Origin: Myotis daubentonii
Lineage: Eukaryota; Chordata; Mammalia; Chiroptera; Vespertilionidae
Assembly (NCBI RefSeq): GCF_963259705.1
Contig: NC_081851.1
Location: 10,011,145-10,075,144, forward strand
Direction of reading: 5' to 3'
DNA: 64,000 nt
The notes beneath the pieces are model-generated. The model was not told the origin of the DNA, ran no database searches, and saw only the letters and a program-made list of their open reading frames with translations. Positions within the stretch are counted from its first letter, which is position 1. Every line of letters starts with the position of its first letter. Shown here piece after piece: positions 35,106 to 46,520 of the stretch. Both the position numbers and the translations under genes were made by a program.

Positions 35106-35365
35106 TGGCCCTAGCTGGTTTTGCTCAGTGGATAGAGTATTGGCCCACGGACTGAAGGGTCATAGGTTTGATTCTGGTCAAGAGCATATACCTGGGTTGC
35201 AGGCTCCATCCCGGCCCCAATCTGGGTGCATGCGAGAGGCAACCAATCGATGTGTCTTTCTCACATTGATGTTTCTCTCTCTCTGTCTCCCCCTGCCTAT
35301 TCCACTCTCTCTAAAAAAAATCAATGGAAAAATATCCTCAGGTGAGGATTAACAACAATAAATAC
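35106..35365 (+). mobile_element. Ves SINE, plus strand, tail variant GGTGAGGATTAAC
   Basis: tRNA-like head (TTGCTCAGTGGATAGAG) at the left and a 3' end carrying AAAATATCCTCAGGTGAGGA. A 10-bp TSD AAATTAAAAT is at 35096-35105 and 35366-35375. It shares its 3' tail type with the copy at 59061, unlike the other SINEs here. Confidence 0.9.
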
Positions 35366-35379
35366 AAATTAAAATGGTA

Positions 35380-36100
35380 CGTTTCCTCACAGAAAACCTC
35401 CAATGTGTAAGGAAAGGGTCACTCCAAAGAATTAAGTCTTATAGACGATGGACGATATACTAGCATGAAGCTGAATTCCCAGACCCCCGGAGTCACTCAA
35501 CAATGTGCTTCACTTATGAAAGTGAAATAAACACAGGTTGGCACAGAGGAGTTGGAAACACACCTAAAAAGATTAAGATCCCCTATGACACGTCCATCAT
35601 TAGGAGGATGGCTTGGCCCTGCACTACTGGGGGTCTGGATTTTACCTTGAAAAAACCTGATTTTAGCTTAACACCCTAGTGAGGGAGTTGTTCCAATCAG
35701 CTTTTTGGCCTGTAGAGAAAACAGAACCAGGCCAGAACTGAGCCTCTGGGCTTTGGCTAGGCAGGGAACTCGAGGATTGCGGGTAATCTGCAGAGGGCAA
35801 TGGGTGGTCTACTGAAGGAAAAGAAAAGTCTGGACCAGAATAACCATTTAAGCCGTCTGCATAGCTTTCTGCATAGTGATAACTGCATCAACATCACCAA
35901 GTGGAATGAGGCTTGAGAGGTGTAGTGCCTGGGAAAGACTTCACCAAGCAGGTACCTGCTTAATGTGAAGAAAGCTTTGCTCCTGTGGCATAGTTACATG
36001 TCACTGGATGTGGAAGTCTATGGGTGGGGGGACTAGCATACTGATTATGCCAAATGTTTGTTGTAAAGGTGGGTCACTGGGCGGGCTCCAGGATCTTACT
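35380..36100. other. Intergenic sequence, nothing recognised
   Basis: No repeat or gene seen. Confidence 0.5.
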
Positions 36101-36104
36101 GGCC

Positions 36105-36298
36105 GAGTTGAGATTCTGGTTCTGCCAATGAACTCTGTGGCCTTGGGCCCGTCCCTCAGCCTCTCTATGCCTCATCATCCCTCTGTGCGCAGCGCGTTCC
36201 GTGAAAGTCTCTGTGAGGGGTAAGTGGGATCAGGTATGTGTAGCAGTGCCTGCCCAGCACACAGCAAGCACTCGATTAATGTTAAGCTTTATTATTAA
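36105..36298 (+). mobile_element. MIR SINE, plus strand
   Basis: Clear MIR order: GGTTCTGCCAATGAACTCTG, TGGCCTTGGGC, CTCAGCCTCTCTATGCCTCA, GTGCCTGCCCAGCACACAGC, then AATGTTAAGCTTTATTATTA. Confidence 0.85.
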
Positions 36299-36299
36299 A

Positions 36300-37125
36300 T
36301 CAGCACTTCTACGTAGAATCACCTTTCCCTGCATTTACCACACGGTCACATTAGATTGTTACCCTAATGGTTTAACTTTTAAAACCATTTTCAGGTCCTT
36401 CCATGAAAGTATTAGTTCATCTTTTCCCATAATCCCTGAGAGATACATGGGCCAATCATTTAAACTTTCAGGCAAAAAAAAAAAAAAAATACAATGGTGC
36501 GTTCTGGAGAGTTTCTGGTCACACAGTTCATGGTGGCAAGTCTCTCACTGCACGGGCCACCTGCTGGGTTTGCATCCACCGTGGGGCAAGGAGAGGGTGC
36601 TAGTCTAGCTCAGCCACTCAGCCGCCCCCTGACCAGGCCCCGGAGGAGCTGGCTGGTGGCTGGGCAGGGTTCACACACAGCTACTCAGCAAGAGGCTTCC
36701 GGGAGAGCCTCGGCCATGTCAGTAAAAAGCAGACTGTCTAAACATCACCCCCAAGCCCACGGTGGCAGGCAGCGGAGGGCAGCTGGCCTGGCCCGGGGTT
36801 GTCGCGGAGGCTGGCCCCCGTGTGTGAAGGCCAGCTCCCAGGGCTCCCCGGGGCTGCTTGGCTTGTTTGTGGGCTGGGATTTTCCTGTCTTTCTCTGTGT
36901 GTGCTCATCTTTCCTCCTCAAAGTGCTGTTTCCTGAGGGGCTTTATCTAGAGCTTGACCAGAAAACTCCTACCAGATTGGGCCTGCCTCCCAGCCTGCAG
37001 CTGAGAGAGAGAGAGAGAGAGAGGCATTTCCTCCCGGCCCACCCCGCAGGCAGCTTCCTCACTCACAGGCAGCCCACCTCCGGCCCTGCGGCGCCCTCAG
37101 AGCCTGCTTAGTTTATTTCTCTACA
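36300..37125. other. Intergenic, partly GC-rich, with a short (GA)n
   Basis: GC-rich at 36600-37110 with a (GA)n at 37004-37022. An A-run lies at 36474-36489. The 205-codon frame starting at 36494 is not protein-like. Confidence 0.5.
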
Positions 37126-37129
37126 GGGT

Positions 37130-37510
37130 CGGACAGTTTGAAGGCCAATCAGATGGAAGCTCAAGGGCTATTACTTTCTTATTTCTTCACCACCGATTGC
37201 CCATATATTTTAGGTAAACAACCCAATGCAACCAGGTCTCTGTGACTCTCTGTGCTGGCCGCAGTGCTTTCGCATCCTGTAATTTACAGGTTTTTCCTTT
37301 CTATCTTATGGTTGTTTATTTTTCTTAATAGCCTTTTATGAGGGGTCTTATCAGAGCTTTCTGAAAAGCACAGTAAATTATGTCCACTGGGTCAACTTTG
37401 TCTCCAGTTTTATTAATCTGGAAATTATAACTGTAACATTTCCTGAAGATATCTGATGCTACAGATGCTGCAAATGCAGTAATTAACATGCAAGTTGAAG
37501 AATTTATTCC
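37130..37510. promoter_or_regulatory. Candidate conserved non-coding element
   Basis: Repeat-free AT-rich block containing forkhead-like TGTTTATTT and GTAAACAAC, homeodomain TTATTAATC and GTAATTAAC, and a TGCAAATGC octamer-like site (37468). It resembles a developmental enhancer; conservation is not measured. Confidence 0.4.
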
Positions 37511-37514
37511 CAAA

Positions 37515-38415
37515 TACGCAAACACCAGGGAAAACAGCAGGGCCCCAGGAGACAAACTCGAGTGAGAGGTTCTGCCGTTCTATCCCTGCCACTTCCTGTG
37601 CCCCAGCTTTCCTCAGAGCCTCAGAGCCAAAGGTTGGGCCCGTTGGATCAACACATTGGATTAGGAGTTTTGCGCATTTTCCTAACCACGTAGGGTTTGT
37701 TGTGTCAGGAATGGGCATCCCAGGCAATGCACCATCTGACCCAGGACAAGGGGCTGAAGGCCAAGTAACCCTGGGAGTATGAATGCCTCTCTAGGAAGCT
37801 TCCAGAAGAGTCTCTGGGCCAGCGCTGACCTGCAGGGAGACAGCCTCGTATATTCTGGCAGGTAGGTGCCTGGGAGACTGGCTTTTGGCACAGAGGACTT
37901 GGTAGACGGACAGTCAGCATTAGCAATCTGGGCAGCAGGGAGAGGGAGGTGAAAGCAGAGGCCAAAGTTCAGCGTCCAGGAGTGAAGCAGACCTAGCGAG
38001 AGGGGGCTGTGCCGGGAGGCAGGCGGGACGCGTGGCCTGAGGACGCGGGCTTTTCCGGCTCTGTGGCTCAGTCCTCCGTGCCCTCGCGCAGGTGAGACCC
38101 GATCTAGTTGGGTTGGGGATCCCGGGGTGGATCCGGCAGCCTCAGCCCTGCCTCTAGTGGGAATGCAGCCCCTGTCACCTGCACTTGCCACGCTCCCGTT
38201 TCTTCCCTGTCTTGGTGTTGCCCAGCCGCATGACACAGTCCGGACGGGCCCCATTCTGGCCGGACTACAGAGCCCTGCATGATTCTGCGGCAAAGACCCC
38301 GAGACGCCACAGCTTTGATGAAGATTTCCTGCCACAATACAGTGTCTCTCAAAGTTCAATCAGTTACATAACAGCTACGTCATTTCCCCCTACCTTGGTA
38401 TGAAATATATTTTAC
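37515..38415. other. Intergenic sequence, nothing recognised
   Basis: The minus-strand 225-codon open frame has no domain-like features. Confidence 0.5.
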
Positions 38416-38420
38416 TTATT

Positions 38421-38637
38421 TTTTAAAATATATATTTTTATTGATTTCAGAGAGGAAGGGAGAGGGAGAGGGAGATAGAAACATCAATGATGAGAGAAAA
38501 TCACCGAATGGCTGCCTCCTACACCCCCCATACTGGGTATCAAGCTCGAAACCCGGGTATGTGCCCTGATGGGAATCGAACTGGGACCTCCTGGCTCACA
38601 GGTCGACACTTAACCACTTAGCCACGCAGACTGGGCT
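38421..38637 (-). mobile_element. Ves SINE, minus strand
   Basis: Tail with TATATTTTTATTGATTTCAG at the left, head at the right (GCCACGCAGACTGGGC). An imperfect TSD, TACTTATTTTTT and TACTTAGTGTTTTT, flanks it. Confidence 0.88.
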
Positions 38638-38639
38638 AC

Positions 38640-39950
38640 TTAGTGTTTTTTATGACCTCACAAGAGTGACACGAGAAGCACACCTCAGTGAGGAAACGGA
38701 TGATGTCAGTGACTCCCCAAGCTCAGAGCCCAGCTTAGGTCAGGCTCAGCCATGTCAGTCTCCTCCCAGCCCTTGCTCAGTGCCCTCTCACTCCTCTGTT
38801 CTCCTCTCCACCTCCCGTCCTCCTTGAAACTGGATGGAGCCTGTCTACTGACCTGCAACCAGAATCTCTTGGGAGGAGGCCTGTTTCAACTAAGATGGAC
38901 GTGGGGGAAATTGTGATGGTCTCACACCATCTGTAGTTGTTGCCTTTGCCCCGGGACCCAGGGCCCGTCCTGGTTCACAGGTGCAAGCACGAGTGGAGGT
39001 GGGAGCGTCAGGTGCCCGGGACCCTGCCTGTTGACCACTGGACTCTGAGTCCTGCCCCGAAGTCCCCATTTCCTCCTTTCTCCTTACAAGTTGCCATTAC
39101 AATGTTAACACCCCTGGCTCAGAAACTTGAGCTAATGCTGAAGTGGAGGTGGAAGGGGGTAGTTCTTCTTCTAGGGCTGAAGTCCAGGAGGCCAGCAAAG
39201 GAGAGAGCTCCGCTGAGGCTCTGGGTGAGTCAGGATGAAAACCCAGTGCCTCTGCCAGGCCAAGTCCTTTTCCCACAGCAGCTGCCAGGAGCTCCTGAAC
39301 CCAGACCTGGGGACCGAGGTCTCTGCCCCAGTACGCGGCAGCTGCTAAGGGATTGTTCATTTTGGCACAGCCACACCTGGGAGAGTGAGAGGGAAGGAGC
39401 ATCTCACCTCCCCCTTTGCTCACCCATTTCTACCTTCCACCTGGAGCAAGGAGAGTTGCGGGGCTGAGGGGAGCAAACCACAGCACGGCCTCCAAACCAG
39501 TCCCAGAGCCCTACCTGTCAGCCCACAAGCCCTCTTGGTGGTGAACTCCCCCCGAAAGGCCAGAACTGACCCCCAGCGGGAAGGCTGGCCTGTGAACAGC
39601 CAAGGGAAGGCAGGTACTCTGTGGCCTCAAACAAAGAAACTATTGGCGCTAAAAAGGAATAGAGGGTCAGGCAGTGATGACGCAGAAGTTGGTCTTTTTG
39701 TCTGCACACTGTCAAACATTTACATAGAAAGTGAAGCATCACCTCAAACCAGAAGTTTTGTATGCATTTCAACCAATGTCGAGCTATTTGGAAACAACGT
39801 GTCTGACATTCCAGTATCCCTTCAAAGATCAAAACATGGAAGCCAATAATGACTTCCCTCTTCACTGAGGGAGATAGATAAGGAGATAATTTTAATTTGG
39901 CTAGGTTTAAAACTCCAACTCATGTAGCTACGAAATATCTGAGAAAAAAT
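38640..39950. other. Intergenic sequence, nothing recognised
   Basis: Mixed composition; the plus-strand frames at 38937 and 39385 lack protein features. Confidence 0.5.
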
Positions 39951-39954
39951 TTTT

Positions 39955-40272
39955 TCCTACTTGTGTATGTTCCCTCGCCTCCACCTGCCCAAATTCTATA
40001 TTGAAATCTAATGTCCAATGAGATGTTTGGAGGTAGGTCCTTGGGAGGGAATTGGGTCTTGATGGTGGGGCCTTCCTGAATGGTATTAGTGTCCTCATAG
40101 GAAGAAAGCAGAGAACTCCCACCATGCGGGGACACAACACCAGAACCTGCCCATGCTGGCACCCTGGCCACAGACCGCCAACCTCCAGAGCCGTGAGAAA
40201 GAAATTCCTGTTGTTTCTAAGCCTCCCAGTCTATGATATTTGGTTATAGCAGTCTGGACTGACTAAGAGACT
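39955..40272 (+). mobile_element. MLT1-type LTR (ERVL-MaLR), plus strand
   Basis: Characteristic MLT1 order: GGAGGTAGGTCCTTGGGAGG, AATGGTATTAGTGTCCTCAT, GAGAAAGAAATTCCTGTTGT, then CCTCCCAGTCTATGATATTT and an end GGACTGACTAAGA. A non-coding solo LTR. Confidence 0.85.
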
Positions 40273-40279
40273 AAGTGAA

Positions 40280-40599
40280 GATACGTATATCTACATATGT
40301 ACCTTTTACTAGGGATATTGTTGTTTAGAGACATGCAAATATGATTATAAAATAATATAATCTAATAAATCTTCATACCCTGTCATGGATTATGCCATCA
40401 ATTTTAAAGGCAATAACAGGGTGGTATTAAGTACAATTTCAATATGTAATAGGAATTCTCATATCAAAAATGTAAAGTTTTGGTACTAGAATTTCTATCT
40501 CATGTATGTAGTCTACTACAGTTTGCTTGCATATTTTATAACTATGACGTAAAGCATACCATAGAGGGTCATTGGTAGATATTGCTAATAAAATGGACA

Positions 40600-40647
<48 letters not shown>

Positions 40648-40690
40648 TGTTTTGAATCTAATGTCTAATCTCTCTATATATTTATATATT
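40280..40690. other. AT-rich sequence with a perfect octamer and (TA)n
   Basis: A perfect octamer ATGCAAAT (40333-40340) lies in sequence I cannot assign to any repeat. A (TA)n tract of about 45 bp is at 40600-40645. Confidence 0.6.
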
Positions 40691-40694
40691 CATA

Positions 40695-40905
40695 TTTTTT
40701 AAATGTTTTTATTAATTCTTTTTAGAGAGAAAGGAGGGAGAGGGATAGAGAGATAGAAACATTGATGAGAGAGAAACATCAATCAGCTACCTCCTGCACG
40801 CACCCCACTGGGAATCAAGCCCACAACTCATGCATGTGCCCAGACCAGGAAAAGAACTGTTGTTTCATGGGCTGATGCCCAGCCACTGAGCCACACTGGC
40901 TGGGC
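40695..40905 (-). mobile_element. Ves SINE, minus strand, diverged
   Basis: Reverse-complement body with ATCAATCAGCTACCTCCTGC, then a head ending CCACACTGGCTGGGC. No clear TSD. Confidence 0.85.
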
Positions 40906-42400
40906 AAGAAAAAATATTTAAATAAAACAAGAAACTTGGACTTTTTTAACTTGAACTTTTGAATATTTCTCCTTAGGTGTTAGATTTAAAATAAGATCCT
41001 CTCCTACATTTTGTGTACTTTCTCTGCCTGAGTTAAACTGCTCACTAAAAGCATTTTACGGCTAATAACCACAGGATATGGAGAAAATATATTCTAGTAG
41101 TCCACTTGGGGAAATCAACATTTTTTTCCTGTTAAATTTTTCATGGAATTCCTGCTAATAGTATGACAGGTATCTGACAGCAGAACTAGAAGATAAAATA
41201 GATACAGAAAATTATTCGATTAGTGATTGGAAGGGAAGAGGCAACAGGGGTTCAGTCACTCCTGAAAATTCTCCTTGCAGAACTAATATGGGGAAGGTGA
41301 GACCAATGGTTGTGGGCAAGTTGAGAAATCGGAATTGTAATTCTGGGCGTAGCACGAGTATATGATGCTGCTGAAACACCCAAAAGATAAGCCCTCCCTG
41401 ATAGAGCAGGCTCGGCAGGACCGACACAGGACATTGATCCATGGATCAGAAGTGTCGGTGTGTGTGCCTGAGTGTGCGTGCCTGGAGCTGTGTGTGTCTG
41501 CTGCTGTTTATCAGCCCCAGTCTCCCACATCGTGCACACGCACACACAACTACTGCTGCAGCTTAGCAGTGCGAGCCCTGAGCAGAGCTCCAGGATGGCT
41601 CCAGGTCCTTCCTTTTCATCTTCCCAATAACGGGGAGAAACTGGAAGAGACCCATCCCCCTCTCTATGCTGGGGGATATGGCATTTCCAGCCCAAGGGGA
41701 CGAACCAGATTCTTAGCATGAAACACAGCTCTTGCTGTAGAATTATCTGTGGGTGATGTGCCATCATCTCTTATGGGTTTGTGTGGCGCTGGGTCCGATT
41801 ACCTGCCCGAATCCAAGCCGCCCTTCAGCAGACGAAACATTGGCATGGAAAGAGCTCCCGGTAATGAAGAGAGCGCAGAATGGTGAACAGGAGCCAGAGG
41901 GAGGGGAGGTGGAGCCACTCGCAGGCAGGGCAGAGTCTGAAAGGTCTTTCGCTGTTCAGGATTGGGATCCAGCAAAAGCAATTATGCTTCTGCTTCCTCA
42001 ATTTCACACAGGAGGAAAGCACTTTGGGGGGGGCCAGTGCTCTTGCGCCTCTACACTTGATGTGCTGAACAGGGGGGTCACGCTGCCAGATGCCACCCAA
42101 AGCCAACCGCCACCAACGCCAAGCCGCTCGGAATTTGGGACGGGGGAGGCTGATGCGCTCCCGACCACGGCCACGTAGTGAGATTCGTATGGTCAAGACT
42201 GCCCGCTTGGGTGTGTCTGCAGATACACACATATCAAGACCCCCAATTTAGCGCTGCTTTCCATCCGATGAAAGAATCGTGAAGATGGAAGACACAGGTC
42301 TACACAGAAGTGGAAATGACGCTGGTCGCTGTCCACAAGCTGAAGGGGAGGGCGGCCGAGGCCTTGGTCAGGCATGAGCTGAGCTGCAGGACCGAGTTGC
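40906..42400. other. Intergenic sequence, nothing recognised
   Basis: Contains a GT-rich stretch at 41455-41500. No repeat family or gene is recognised. Confidence 0.45.
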
Positions 42401-43255
42401 TGGTGTCTTTACGGTGGGGACTCAGTGGCCCCTGTTGTGCGCAGCGGAAGGCGGGATAAAGCAAAAGGGCGGTGGTCTGAGCATAGCACAGCCGAGGCCG
42501 TCAGATATGTTTCCTGCTGCGCGAGGTTACACTTAGCAACCGACAACTGCAGCCCAGGCAAAGGTGTCCTCGCCACTCAGCGCGATGGGAAAGGGGCCGG
42601 GGAGGACGGAAGGCCGTGCGCAGGAGACCCGTTGCGCCTCCCTCCTCTGTGCACACGTGGGTAACCTGGCGTGGTGTCACTCCGTTTCTCCCTCACTGAA
42701 GGCTTTTAATTAAAACGAAGGGAAGGACATACGCTGTAGGTAGGAATCCTGCAGCCGCCGCCCCTCTCCGGTGCTGGCGAGCTCAGCGAGGTCTCGCCTT
42801 CCCAGACCCTCCCAGTGTCTATGGCTGTTTCAGGGACTCGAACTCGCGCCAAGTGTGATAGGCCCCTTATGACATGGCGGGTACATACCAGACTAGAGCC
42901 CGGCCGTCCCTCTATTTACTTTTGCTGCAAGTCAGTCCACTTGTTTTTCTCCACTCGCCAGGCAGTGTCGCAGGGCTCCCTGCGGCCGGGGCGGTAAATG
43001 CTAACTTTTCAGCTTGTGCCAAGCCGCACGCCCCGCGCTCGCCGCCGCCTGAATGAGAGCAGTGTGTTCTGGGCTGAAAGCGGGCTGGATGCTGGCCCTG
43101 ATAAATTACGTGATGATTACACTGCTGCGCCGTCCCGGCCCGTATTATTTTATTCTGCCTTTCGCCGGTCCCCTGCTGCCTGCTCCACTTCGCCTGTGTT
43201 CCGTGTGCTTAACTTGCAAGATGCTAAACAAGTTTTGATATTTAACTGTTTATGA
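42400..43255. other. Moderately CpG-rich block
   Basis: Raised CpG at 42420-42660 and 42880-43210, with the sequence GGTTACACTTAGCAACC (42525-42541) resembling a degenerate RFX site. No repeats seen. It leads directly into the enhancer-like block at 43260. Confidence 0.45.
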
Positions 43256-43259
43256 TTAA

Positions 43260-43900
43260 ATTGCAAAATGATCTCCTCGGCTCTGTTCTAAATTAAGGTC
43301 TGCATTAAATGTCATAGCATTTATCTTTCATAAAACGAGACAGCAAGGACACTAATTTTCGAGGTGCTCAATCACTGCCCCGTGCCACTTGAGGGACAGC
43401 CCAGAAGCACGCCTGCCCACAGTTCACAGCTCACTGACAGCCCTGAGATGGAATCATAAAAGTCAATTAATCATTAAAAGCTGTTACAAGCACATATCGA
43501 ACCAGTCTGGCACAAAATGTTAATCAGCCCAATATCAATATAATAAATTCCTGCAAATTGGAGCGATCGATATGTTTAGGGCCTAATGAATCAATCTGAG
43601 GGCACTGGGCTGCTCCTTGGGGTCCCCGTGACATGGCACCAGGCAAGTGCTACATCTCTAGGCGCACTGCCAACAGAGGTCACCTATCCTAACAGGCTGC
43701 TCACTTCAGCTGCAGTTGCCACGGTGACAGCATGTCGCCGTTGCCCCAGTGTCCTTCTAGGTAAGGTGGAAACCAATGCATCACTGCCTTTGATGGATTT
43801 GTCAATAATACTTAGCAGGGGCGGGGCTGCTCGCACAGCCCTCCCAGGGCTCAGTCCCCGAGCAGTTGGTGTGATTTAATTGTCTGAAGAGGTGTGTGCT
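43260..43900. promoter_or_regulatory. Strong candidate conserved enhancer
   Basis: Repeat-free block dense with homeodomain cores: TCTAAATTAAGG, TCAATTAATCATTAAAAGC, AATGTTAATCAG, CAATATCAATATAATAAAT, CCTAATGAATCAATC. It also carries a palindromic GCGATCGATATG segment and an RFX X-box. Adjacent GC-rich DNA shows no repeats either. Motif clustering is seen; enhancer function is inferred. Confidence 0.5.
43715..43728. promoter_or_regulatory. RFX X-box GTTGCCACGGTGAC
   Basis: Full match to RYYNYY-N2-RRNRAC (GTTGCC, AC, GGTGAC). Second strong X-box in the window, inside the 43-kb enhancer-like block. Confidence 0.55.
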
Positions 43901-44870
43901 TCTGCATTTATGCAGGAACTAAGCAGTGGCCACAGGAAGAGGGAGTTGGCAGGCCAGCCAGCCGCATGTACAAGCCCTGGGAAAACAGCGCAGAAAATAG
44001 CAGGAGGCCTGTGCGGTGGCCAGGCTGGTGTTCCATTAACCAAGGAGCTGTGTGAGTGAGTAGTAACCGGAGCCTCTTGGATTAAGAATTTATTAGCTAC
44101 AAAATTTTAATGCATTACTTAGGAGTGGAAGTGGCATCCCATACTAATCCCCCCAAGGCTCAGGCTCCCGGAGGCATTTCTGACACCTGCACGCGGACTG
44201 TAGATGTTCGCCAAGGAAAGTGGTCAGGATACATTTGGGGCAGCAGGAATAACTGGTGGGGACTCCCCCCCCCTCCTCACCTACAACCTACAGCCTCCCT
44301 TGGCCCAAACATGACCATGACCCTGAGAGCTTGAAGCAGACTGGACACACAGAAATGGGATTTTAAACCAGACCCTTTATCCCCTGCTTTTAAACACCAG
44401 AGTTTTCCTGTTTCAAACCAGTATATCTTTTGCTCTGGCTGTTAGAACTGACCAGTGAAGGGAGCCACGAGCAGCTCTGCATGCAGAGTGAAGGGCCTGA
44501 AACCTCTTTAGAGAGAAAAGAAATCTCGGCTGCTGAGACTCCGGGGAATCACCGTGTTCCAGAATCTTCACTGTCATTGAACATAGAGCATAAAGGTTAG
44601 CACGGAGGGGAATCCTATCCTGGGCGATTATTCTAATGGTGCGAAGAGCAGCTTCCCCTGGATCGCGGTTCCGGACGGCGGGGCCACACGTGCTCCCGCA
44701 GCAGCACCAGGGTGTTATTTGGTTTGGTCCCAGCAGCTACTGTGCGCGTCTTCTTTGTCATCACTCACCCCTTACAGAGAAACGGAAGCTGTGCCACTCC
44801 AGAGAAATGTTTATTTCTACTCACCAGTTACTGTGAAAGATTTGTTCTTACCTGAATAAAAAAAGAGAGA
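43900..44870. other. Intergenic sequence, nothing recognised
   Basis: No repeat or gene seen. Confidence 0.45.
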
Positions 44871-44879
44871 GAAGTCATT

Positions 44880-45330
44880 TGTTTTAATGGTGGCCTGAAT
44901 TACAGAAAACATCAAAATAAATTACAAATTCTATGCTAAAGAAAGAACTCTTCACCACGTAGAAACAGGGCAATGTGAGGCTGTGCAGACAAAGGCGCTG
45001 CTGTGGCTATGCTTAATCGCGGGGACATGGTGCGCGGCCCGCCAGCCACCTACGAGAGTGAAATCTCGCATTGTTATTAATTATGCTCCTTTTAGAATGT
45101 AATGTCACATGGCTGCGGGCTGAGCTATACCATATTACCAAAATAGGCATATTTCTTTTTGTTCAATGCATATTCTGTAAAAACTGTCAACGAAAGACAT
45201 TGTGTTAAAGATCCTTTCAGAGAGTAATATAAAGAATATCTCAATTAGCTCAACATTTCTATTACACGATTACTAAAATCTGCAGGAGGACTAAGCACTA
45301 GAGTGTAGACTCAGTTACCCTGTAAGGCTT
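44880..45330. promoter_or_regulatory. Candidate conserved enhancer with SOX and POU-like motifs
   Basis: Repeat-free. CATTGTTA (45069-45076) overlaps ATTAATTA (45076-45083) and TATGC. About 80 bp further, TTTTTGTT (45156-45163) is followed after two bases by ATGCATAT (45166-45173), a composite SOX-POU arrangement. E-box CACGTAG and MEF2/SRF-like CCATATTACC also occur. Function is inferred. Confidence 0.5.
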
Positions 45331-46065
45331 TGAAAGCATCGCTAATTCCTGCCTCTGATCTCTGTGAGCATCAGTGCTGGGTGGCACGTGCAGTCTGTGA
45401 GCAGCCAGTGCACACCAGACCGCACAAAGGCAGGTGCGCCATGCACCGGGGCCTATGCTCTAGTATAATGAGGATCTGAATTATTTATCTCTGTTTATCC
45501 AACAGGAGTTCGCTCGACCCCAGTCATGTAAACATGACTTCATAGTGGCTGCATAGTTCATGTGTCTGTCCTTTCTCAGCCACAAGCCTCAGCAATAGGC
45601 AGCAGGCAAAAGTCTTACAGCACTAACAGAATTCACTGGAGCACTTATTTGAGGTAAACTCCCTTAATTAAGCCAAGTTGAACGCAGACACGCAATGGCA
45701 GCATCCATACATGTCTGACGCCTAAACCACGCCTGGTGAGCCCACAGGAAGTCAGGCAGCAGCGGGCCGAGGACATAGTAAATTCAGTCTCCTTTCTTTA
45801 ACTCCCATCAGAAAAATAGCGTGGGGTGGGGGGGCGGCTTCTGCGAGTTCCTGAGCAGGACAGGCTCCTCTCCTTGGCTGGCACTTGGAGCAGCCACACT
45901 AAGGCGAGTCAGTTGTTCTGAGTTTGCTCTGAAGTCACACTGGTCTGGCGCACGGTGAAGCCAGCGTTTCCGGCCCCTTATTCAAGGCCTATGTAGAGGC
46001 TGAGGCGATGAGGAGTGATTGGAAGTCCCAGGGAGGAGTTGGCCTCGGAGCTGCGGACTGGTGTA
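45330..46065. other. Intergenic sequence with a Helitron-end-like scrap
   Basis: GGTGCGCCATGCACCGGGGC followed by CTATGCTCTAGT (45434-45465) resembles a degenerate HeliBat 3' terminus, but no 5' end is found. Confidence 0.4.
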
Positions 46066-46069
46066 TTCG

Positions 46070-46520
46070 GCAGGGTTCTCCAGAGAAACGGAACTAATGA
46101 TATTTATATAGTAAATGTATTTATTAATTATAAGGAATTGGCTCATGCAATTATGGAGGCCGAGAAGTCCCACGATCTGTCACCTGTTAGTTAGAGACCT
46201 GGGAGAGCCAATGGTGCCGCTCCAGTCCAGTCCCAGGGCCTAAGGACCAGGGAAGCGGGGGTGTGAGTCTCAGTCCAAGACAGAGAGAGAGAGAGAGAGC
46301 ATGCACCCTCATACCTCTGAATTCTCGTCCTCTCCAGGCCTCTACGGGTGACGCCCCCTCACATTGGGGAAGGCCATCTACTTTGCTCAGCCTGCGGATT
46401 CAAATGCTAATCTCCTCCAGAAACACCCTCCAGGTACACCCAGAAACGGTGTTTTCCCAGCCATGGGGCCATTCTGGGGCCCAGCAGGTGGACATGTAAA
46501 ATTAACCATCAAAATAACCT
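46070..46520 (-). mobile_element. Old mammalian LTR (MaLR/ERVL-like), minus strand
   Basis: Begins GGCAGGGTTCTCCAGAGAAA and contains AAGGAATTGGCTCATGCAAT, CGGATTCAAATGCTAATCTC, CCAGAAACACCCTCCAG, ending ATGTAAAATTAACCATC. This is an abundant mammalian repeat in reverse orientation; I am not certain of its family name. A (GA)n lies inside at 46281-46299. Confidence 0.65.

Noticed and set aside
45434..45465. Helitron 3' terminus
   Set aside because: The hairpin and CTCTAGT are suggestive, but extra bases interrupt the end and no 5' TC end was found, so not called as an element.
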